Positions 6,650-10,724 of a stretch of DNA of 10,724 nt are shown in pieces. The number at the start of each line of letters is the position of its first letter. Position 1 is the stretch's first letter. A program made the translations under genes and the position numbers. The notes below the pieces were generated by a model. That model saw nothing but the letters and a program-made list of their open reading frames with translations, was not told the DNA's origin and did no database searches. The stretch comes from Alphaproteobacteria bacterium UBA6062 (lineage in GTDB: Bacteria > Pseudomonadota > Alphaproteobacteria > Sneathiellales > Sneathiellaceae), in the NCBI GenBank assembly GCA_002428885.1, contig DIYE01000008.1, forward strand, positions 1-10,724. The letters run 5' to 3'.

Positions 6650-7180
6650 TTATTCGCGCCAGGAAGCCATACGCTCCCTGATTTCCTGTTTGGCGGCAGA
6701 AGGCAGCGCTTTCTCTGCTTCGGGTATCAGATTATCCCTTTCCCAGCGCGCATGCCGATCTATCCCCTCCAGCAACGTCTCAAGATTCAGCTCGAGCCTG
6801 AGCGGATTTACCAGAACATGCCCTTTGCGCAGGGTCTCCAAGTCTGCCAGAACAAACGCAATCAGGCTCTTATCAAATTCCTGCTCTCGCCGTACAAACT
6901 TGACACCATCCCGCACCTTCCTGTCAGCATCACCCGCATACCTGATCAGTAAAGGGAAAAGAGCCTGCTGCTCATCCCGAACATGAACGGGTAATTGCTG
7001 CGTCAAAAAAGAGTGGAGACACCGAACCGCATCCTGAGCCTCACCACGGCACATCCTGGCAAAAAGCTCCTTATCCCGAAAATAGCCGCATAACGCCATG
7101 TGACGCGTATGCTCGCGCCCGATATAGTCAATCGGGCAATCCATAAGGCTGTCCGGTAATGGATGAAATATTTCCGGCAT
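6650..7180 (-). CDS. Hemerythrin HHE domain protein
   Basis: A 176-residue, mostly helical cytoplasmic protein of the hemerythrin-like family, which binds a non-haem di-iron centre and is associated with oxygen, nitric oxide or iron handling. Likely metal ligands are visible in the expected order: His24 in GREHTRH, His66 and Glu70 in LPVHVRDEQQALFPLL, and His143 and Glu147 in RHARWERDNLIPEAE. The length suits the single-domain bacterial type. It converges on the marR gene with a five-base gap and no terminator between them. The start is uncertain. The ATG at 7180 follows AGGAAGAGG. A TTG at 7204 follows a stronger GGGGAGG six bases away and would add MEKEEGQD. The upstream region carries an FNR-type box, suggesting induction at low oxygen or under nitrosative stress. 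Confidence 0.85.
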   Translation of the reverse strand: MPEIFHPLPDSLMDCPIDYIGREHTRHMALCGYFRDKELFARMCRGEAQDAVRCLHSFLTQQLPVHVRDEQQALFPLLIRYAGDADRKVRDGVKFVRREQEFDKSLIAFVLADLETLRKGHVLVNPLRLELNLETLLEGIDRHARWERDNLIPEAEKALPSAAKQEIRERMASWRE

Positions 7181-7228
7181 GTCCTGACCCTCTTCCTTTT
7201 CCAATCCGTCCCTCCCCTTGCTAATGGA

Positions 7229-7234
7229 ATATTA
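7229..7234 (-). promoter_or_regulatory. Possible -10 element of the hemerythrin gene
   Basis: TAATAT on the minus strand (four of six consensus bases, preceded by C) has its centre 33 bases downstream of the centre of the FNR-type box. A class-II FNR promoter has about 32 bases between these two points. No -35 box is evident, as expected when the activator occupies that position. Confidence 0.4.
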
Positions 7235-7256
7235 GAACAGGCTGGAATTCGGTCTC

Positions 7257-7272
7257 ATTGACCCAGGTCAAT
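7257..7272. promoter_or_regulatory. Perfect FNR/FixK-type binding box
   Basis: ATTGACCCAGGTCAAT is a perfect inverted repeat with a two-base centre. It contains the TTGAC-N4-GTCAA form of the FNR/FixK/DNR site (family consensus TTGAT-N4-ATCAA). It lies about 84 bases before the hemerythrin start at 7180 and about the same distance before fecI at 7341. The spacing to a -10-like element on the minus strand points to the hemerythrin gene as the target. Which Crp-Fnr protein binds is not visible here. Confidence 0.65.
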
Positions 7273-7296
7273 CCAGCACTTTGCGCTTGACCTATC

Positions 7297-7317
7297 TGCA
7301 AATGCGAATTATCCGCA
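7297..7317. promoter_or_regulatory. Possible Fur-type box upstream of fecI
   Basis: The element begins TGCAAATG and ends ATCCGCA. By hand it agrees at 16 of 21 positions with TGCAAATG-ATAAT-CATTTGCA, a Fur-like palindrome I used as the model. Its core ATGCGAAT-T-ATCCGCAT is an 8-1-8 repeat with one mismatched pair. It ends 23 bases before the fecI start, downstream of a lone TTGACC (7287-7292) that could be a -35 box without a good -10. The same TGCAAAT half-site is present in the receptor's Fur box, read from the other strand. The assignment is tentative. Confidence 0.4.
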
Positions 7318-7340
7318 TGTTAGCGTATAAAGGATCCTCA

Positions 7341-7859
7341 ATGTACCCTTCCGGAAGTGGACATAACTGGCTGCAACTCTATGCCGATAACCGGCATTTT
7401 TTGCAGCGGTTCTTCCGGCAACGGATTATGTCCTCGGAAGATTGTGAAGATCTGCAACAAGAGTTGTTTCTCAAAATCCACAACCTGGATCCCAGAGCGG
7501 AGATTTCAGATCCGCGGGCTTATCTTTTCAGGATAGCATCCAATCTGGTGAATGATCTTCTCAGAAAGCGTCAGTCGGCGGCCGTCATTTCGGAACCCGC
7601 CGGCGACATCTCCGATACGCCCCACGACACCTATTCGGCAGAAACGTCTGTCATGGATCGCGAGAAAATCAGGATTCTCGAAGAAGCCATCGAGACGCTT
7701 CCGCCCAAATGCAAAGAGGTATTTCTGTTGAGAAAAGTAGAGGATCTGCCAAATAGAGAGATCGCCGAGCGGCTGGGTATCAGCCAGAATATGGTGGAAA
7801 AGCACTTGCGCAAGGCTTTGCAGGATTGCCGCCAATACCTGGAGAAAAAACTACAATGA
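7341..7859 (+). CDS. fecI: FecI-like ECF RNA polymerase sigma factor
   Basis: A 172-residue two-domain extracytoplasmic-function sigma factor of the iron-related FecI type. The sigma-2 part (about 11-80) includes SSEDCEDLQQELFLKI and DPRAYLFRIASNLVNDLLRK, which contact the -10 region and core polymerase. The sigma-4 part (about 108-165) includes LEEAIETLPPKCKEVFLLRKVEDL and the helix-turn-helix NREIAERLGISQNMVEKHLRKAL. The ATG at 7341 has AAAGGA six bases upstream. A longer frame from a TTG at 7281 lacks such a site. Genes for a FecR-type regulator and an STN-bearing receptor follow, so the protein should be released when the receptor meets its ligand and then transcribe the transport gene. 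The symbol marks the family, and ferric citrate is not implied as ligand. Confidence 0.88.
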   Translation: MYPSGSGHNWLQLYADNRHFLQRFFRQRIMSSEDCEDLQQELFLKIHNLDPRAEISDPRAYLFRIASNLVNDLLRKRQSAAVISEPAGDISDTPHDTYSAETSVMDREKIRILEEAIETLPPKCKEVFLLRKVEDLPNREIAERLGISQNMVEKHLRKALQDCRQYLEKKLQ

Positions 7860-7969
7860 AAAAAAGGCACCTCCTGTTTGCCGGACGGGCACCGTCTACA
7901 CTTATAGAGGACGTTTATGTAGCCCCTGAAAGCGCCTATGCCGTTCCTTTGTGCGAGCTAGAAAATTGA
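7856..7969 (+). CDS. Possible 37-codon bridging ORF between fecI and fecR
   Basis: This small frame starts in an ATGA overlap with the fecI stop and ends in a TTGA overlap with a TTG (7966) that is in frame with fecR. It starts MKKRHLLFAGRAPST and ends CELEN. GGAG (7841-7844) stands 11 bases before the ATG. It has no recognised domain. A role in translational coupling from fecI to fecR, which has no clear ribosome binding site of its own, is inference. The proposed sigma-dependent promoter lies inside this ORF, so transcripts from that promoter would not contain its start. It could also be a chance frame. Confidence 0.3.
   Translation: MKKRHLLFAGRAPSTLIEDVYVAPESAYAVPLCELEN
7869..7897 (+). 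promoter_or_regulatory. Proposed ECF-sigma promoter upstream of fecR
   Basis: ACCTCCTGTTT (7869-7879) is followed after 13 bases by CGTCT (7893-7897). CGTC-type -10 boxes are common for ECF sigma factors. The same two blocks at the same distance, with AAAAA three bases upstream, recur before the receptor gene at 8981-9017. Transcription would start near 7904, between fecI and fecR. The sigma factor encoded next door is the natural candidate reader. Confidence 0.5.
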
Positions 7970-8982
7970 CACGAAAAGACGACGACAACATTATTTCCGA
8001 TGAACCTCATCTTTCGGACAGTCCGGAAGAGATGGCGGATTATTGGGTCATCTGCGCAGACCGCGGACTTTCGAAGCCTGAGCAGGATCAGTTTCGTGAC
8101 TGGTTTAACGCGTCAGAGGCCCATCGCCAGGCCTATCAGAATGCACTGGATCTCTGGATACTAGCCGGGACCGCCGCCCGCTCTTCAAGCCTTCAAGCAG
8201 AAGAGGTGCCTCAGTTTCCCTTTACCTCTACCGACCCTGTCCGACAAAAGAGATCCTGGTCCGGTTATACCAAAGCGGCAGTTTTTGCGATTTGCTTTCT
8301 GGCACCAGTCCTTGCCCTCTGGCAGGGCGGTTTTCTGGATACCGGAACAAAAGTGGAAACGGCCTCTTCGAGAATAACATCCACCCTGCCGGACGGCTCA
8401 ACCGCCAAACTGGATGCAGGCAGTGAGATAACCATCGATTATTCCAACAGCTACCGGACCGTCCATCTGGACAAGGGAGCCGTTTTTGTTGATGTGCAGT
8501 CTAATAAATCCCGCCCCTTCCGGGTTCAGTTGGATGAGTATGCCGTCCAGGCTGTCGGCACCGCGTATTCTGTAGAAGAAACTCTGGAGAAACAGGAGGT
8601 TGTCGTTCATGAAGGCAGTGTTTCTGTTCTCTATACCGGGGCTGCATCCATTCCACCGGTAACACTGTCCGCCGGAGAGAAGTGGACCCTTCCCAAAGAC
8701 GGAAACGCCCGAAAAGAAAAAAATAGTGCACCATCCCGTGCTTTCTGGCTCACCCAGCAGGTGATTGCTCGCAATAGCTCCCTCAATGATGTTCTTGAAA
8801 AACTGGGCCGACAACAGGGAGAGGAACTGGTCTGGGTTGATCCGGAAATCTCCCGAATTTCGGTCTCCGGTGTCTTCCAGCTTTATAATGCCAAGACACT
8901 TTCCGATATTTTATTAAAACAATATCATGTTGAAAAATATACATTTTTTGGGAAATCCGTTCTTATTCTTAAAAAATCGTAA
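7951..8982 (+). CDS. fecR: FecR-family anti-sigma factor / transmembrane signal transducer
   Basis: A 343-residue inner-membrane regulator. Its cytoplasmic N-terminus (about 27-72, EEMADYWVICADRGL to DLWILAG) is the sigma-binding type found in FecR proteins. A single membrane segment follows (about 108-125, KAAVFAICFLAPVLALW). The periplasmic part has the FecR domain (about 136-230), including LPDGSTAKLDAGSEI, YRTVHLDKGAVFVDVQ, FRVQLDEYAVQAVGTAYSV and VHEGSVSV. A C-terminal STN-like region (about 272-340) probably touches the receptor's signalling domain. Start choice is uncertain: GTG at 7951 and TTG at 7966 are both in frame, there is no in-frame ATG near, and neither has a good ribosome binding site. 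The receptor gene follows after 76 bases. Confidence 0.88.
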   Translation: MRARKLTRKDDDNIISDEPHLSDSPEEMADYWVICADRGLSKPEQDQFRDWFNASEAHRQAYQNALDLWILAGTAARSSSLQAEEVPQFPFTSTDPVRQKRSWSGYTKAAVFAICFLAPVLALWQGGFLDTGTKVETASSRITSTLPDGSTAKLDAGSEITIDYSNSYRTVHLDKGAVFVDVQSNKSRPFRVQLDEYAVQAVGTAYSVEETLEKQEVVVHEGSVSVLYTGAASIPPVTLSAGEKWTLPKDGNARKEKNSAPSRAFWLTQQVIARNSSLNDVLEKLGRQQGEELVWVDPEISRISVSGVFQLYNAKTLSDILLKQYHVEKYTFFGKSVLILKKS

Positions 8983-9017
8983 AAACTGACCTCCTGTTTT
9001 CACGCCCTTCTACGTCT
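8981..9017 (+). promoter_or_regulatory. Proposed ECF-sigma promoter of the TonB-dependent receptor
   Basis: AAAAA (8981-8985), ACCTCCTGTTT (8989-8999) and CGTCT (9013-9017) repeat the arrangement found before fecR with identical spacing, while the bases between the blocks differ. The motif begins within the fecR stop codon and sits entirely upstream of the Fur-like box, which would cover the transcription start. No convincing sigma-70 promoter is seen in this gap. Confidence 0.6.
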
Positions 9018-9020
9018 TTT

Positions 9021-9043
9021 CAAATAATAGTAATTGTTATTTG
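9021..9043. promoter_or_regulatory. Fur-box-like palindrome in front of the receptor gene
   Basis: CAAATAA (9021-9027) and TTATTTG (9037-9043) form perfect arms around nine bases. The inner 19 bases, AATAATAGTAATTGTTATT (9023-9041), agree with the classical Fur consensus GATAATGATAATCATTATC at 13 positions by direct comparison. The box starts six bases after the proposed CGTCT -10 element and ends just before the ribosome binding site AAAAGG (9045-9050). Bound Fur would therefore block transcription when iron is plentiful. Another Fur-family or iron regulator could use it in this lineage. Confidence 0.65.
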
Positions 9044-9058
9044 CAAAAGGTACTTTTT

Positions 9059-10724
9059 ATGTCCGCGTCAAATATTCACCTTTCAAATCTGTCCGCAAGA
9101 TCAGAGACAGTCAGCCGCTTCTTTTTGCAAACGGCCAGCACTGTCGTGCTTCTGACCGCTCTTTCTTTTGGAACCGCCATTGTGCATCCCGTTCCGGCTA
9201 TGGCGCAGGACAAAGCAACTTCTGCCTCAGAGGATCGTTTTTCCTTTGATATTGAGCCCGGTGAACTGTCATCCGTTCTTCAGAAAATTGCCGAAAAAAG
9301 CGGTATTAGCCTCGTTTTTGAAAATGATCTTGCCGGTATCAGGACCCAGGCCCCCTTAAAAGGGACCCTAAGCGCTGTTGAAGCACTGACCCGGGTTCTG
9401 GAAGGCTCCGGCTACCAAGCGAGCCAAGTGGACAATAAAACATATCGGATCTCCGTCACTCGCTCGTCAGGGACCATTACCACCCTTGACGAGATCGTCG
9501 TAACGGCCGGCCGGGCTAAGCGAAATATCCGGGCCCTTCCCGCTTCCGTCATTGTTATCTCACCAGATGAGATTACCCAACATGTTCAGGGCGGCGGAGA
9601 TGCCTCTACACTCATCGGCCGTTTCGTACCGGGCATGGGAACATCAAACCAGACGCTTTCCGGTGCCAGCCAGTCCTTCCGGGGGCGGGGTGTGCAGATC
9701 CTGGTGGATGGCCAGACTCGGAATACACCTCTTCGGAATGTTTCAAGAACACTGACGGTTATTGACCTGAATAACATCGAACGGGTTGAGGTCGTACCAG
9801 GCGCCCGCTCTGATTATGGAAATGGTGCAACTGGCGGTACGATCAATTTCATTACCAAAACCGCAACGGAAGATCATGAAATCACCATAGCGGCAGGTGT
9901 TTCCGGCTTTACGAAACATGTCGGCAATTCACTGGCCCCGGAAACATCCGTCACTTTCACCGGAACAGAGGGTAATTTTGACTATGCGGCAACATTGTCC
10001 GCAGAAATGACCCGGGATGCCTACACAGGCGACGGTAATCTGGCACCGTCAGACCCATTGATCGGTCAGGGCGGCCTCGATAATACGAAAACCTTCAATC
10101 TGGCTCTTAAGGGTGGCTGGAACCCTTCTCCCTCAAAACGATTGCAGGCTTCCTTCAGTATGATTGAGCTTAATCAGGAGCCCGAATTTAACTCTGACTA
10201 TACAACAGACCCTGTTTCCACAGACCCGAGCTCTCCTTATGAAGGCGAAAGCGTCCGGGAGCGATCCCAGTATTTTACCCTGGATTATAGCGATACAGAG
10301 ACCGCGATCGGAGAAGTATCGGCCCGGATTTTTGCCGATCACATCACCAAGCGTTTTGCCTTCGCCCCCATGTCGGCAGCCAATCCAGCTGTCCCGGCCA
10401 TTGCCGGTTCCACCACGATCAATCCGGACGGACAATCCGAGAATTTTACTAAACGGGTCGGCCTTCGCATGACCGTGGACAGTTCTCTGGATTCTGTTCT
10501 GGAAGGGTTAAAAATCACCTGGGGCGGGGATGCAAGTTTTGATGACACCCGGCAGGAACTTCAGGACGGCCAGGACCGGGCGGCCCCCATGCAACAGCTT
10601 GGTCTTGCGGGCTTTGGGCAAATCACTGTTCCCTTTAGCATCTTCGAATTTTCAGGAGGCTTGAGATACGAATATTTTGATCTGGATATTAAGGACTTTA
10701 CCCGCCCTGCCTATGCCTTTATGG
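9059..10724 (+). CDS. TonB-dependent receptor with STN signalling domain (partial)
   Basis: The gene runs off the right edge; 555 codons are visible, open throughout. The order is a signal peptide (about 1-50, cleavage probably after AMA or AMAQ), an STN/secretin-type signalling domain (62-133, FSFDIEPGELSSVLQKIA to YRISV), and a TonB-box-like stretch (LDEIVVTA, 143-150). Next come a plug domain (about 157-268, including SFRGRGVQILVDGQ, IERVEVVPGARSDYGNGATGG and TINFITKTA) and the first strands of the 22-strand outer-membrane barrel. The start ATG has AAAAGG eight bases upstream. STN plus the upstream fecI and fecR identify it as both transporter and ligand sensor, likely for an iron chelate such as a siderophore. 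The actual ligand cannot be read from the sequence. Confidence 0.92.
   Translation, partial: MSASNIHLSNLSARSETVSRFFLQTASTVVLLTALSFGTAIVHPVPAMAQDKATSASEDRFSFDIEPGELSSVLQKIAEKSGISLVFENDLAGIRTQAPLKGTLSAVEALTRVLEGSGYQASQVDNKTYRISVTRSSGTITTLDEIVVTAGRAKRNIRALPASVIVISPDEITQHVQGGGDASTLIGRFVPGMGTSNQTLSGASQSFRGRGVQILVDGQTRNTPLRNVSRTLTVIDLNNIERVEVVPGARSDYGNGATGGTINFITKTATEDHEITIAAGVSGFTKHVGNSLAPETSVTFTGTEGNFDYAATLSAEMTRDAYTGDGNLAPSDPLIGQGGLDNTKTFNLALKGGWNPSPSKRLQASFSMIELNQEPEFNSDYTTDPVSTDPSSPYEGESVRERSQYFTLDYSDTETAIGEVSARIFADHITKRFAFAPMSAANPAVPAIAGSTTINPDGQSENFTKRVGLRMTVDSSLDSVLEGLKITWGGDASFDDTRQELQDGQDRAAPMQQLGLAGFGQITVPFSIFEFSGGLRYEYFDLDIKDFTRPAYAFM

Noticed and set aside
6640..6655. Terminator between the convergent marR and hemerythrin genes
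   Set aside because: The gap is only five bases and neither side shows a GC-rich hairpin with a T run.
7320..7331. TATAAA before fecI as a -10 box
   Set aside because: It overlaps the ribosome binding site, leaving no leader, and no -35 box stands at a proper distance.
8398..8814. Minus-strand frame of 138 codons opposite fecR
   Set aside because: It covers the FecR domain of a well-supported gene and shows no family features.
10133..10435. Overlapping frames on both strands inside the receptor gene
   Set aside because: The receptor frame is open through the whole region and encodes typical barrel strands; the others are shadows.

Overview
The window looks like chromosomal DNA of an alphaproteobacterium of moderate GC content. 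The main evidence is the DUF2849-cysI-DUF934 block, which is typical of that class, and the close match of two genes to the Rhodopseudomonas-type badH/badI pair. A marine or Sneathiella-like lineage would fit, but that is only an impression from protein style. No insertion sequence, CRISPR array, tRNA or rRNA was seen. Apart from one gene remnant and the receptor cut off at the right edge, all genes appear intact.

Region 1 (1-2803, + strand) is an assimilatory sulfur operon. It holds a DUF2849 protein, a siroheme/4Fe-4S nitrite/sulfite reductase (cysI) and a DUF934 protein that overlaps cysI. A strong intrinsic terminator closes it. The AT-rich leader has a near-perfect 22-bp inverted repeat just upstream of a possible promoter.

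Region 2 (2831-6000, - strand) reads right to left as badH, badI, a C-terminal remnant of a CaiB/BaiF-type CoA-transferase, a rhomboid protease and a secreted YHS-domain protein. BadH and BadI would oxidise 2-hydroxycyclohexanecarboxyl-CoA and then hydrolytically open the ring to pimeloyl-CoA. A MarR-family regulator (BadR-like) is divergent from badH. In the shared gap a perfect 12-bp palindrome overlaps a consensus -35 box pointing at badH.

Region 3 (6650-7272, - strand) is a hemerythrin-like protein convergent with the marR gene. Its upstream region has a perfect FNR/FixK-type box about one class-II distance from a -10-like element.

Region 4 (7297-10724, + strand) is an iron-type cell-surface signalling module: a FecI-like ECF sigma factor, a FecR-like anti-sigma regulator and the first 555 codons of a TonB-dependent receptor with the N-terminal STN signalling domain. 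The gaps before fecR and before the receptor share a spaced motif (AAAAA-N3-ACCTCCTGTTT-N13-CGTCT). I propose this is the promoter recognised by the sigma factor. A Fur-box-like palindrome follows the motif at the receptor, and a weaker Fur-like element precedes fecI. A 37-codon ORF bridges fecI and fecR with overlapping start/stop codons at both ends.

I see no clearly new multi-gene defence or biosynthetic system. The most original signals are the promoter motif of the sigma/receptor module, the palindrome-controlled badHI promoter, the FNR box at the hemerythrin gene and the CoA-transferase remnant.
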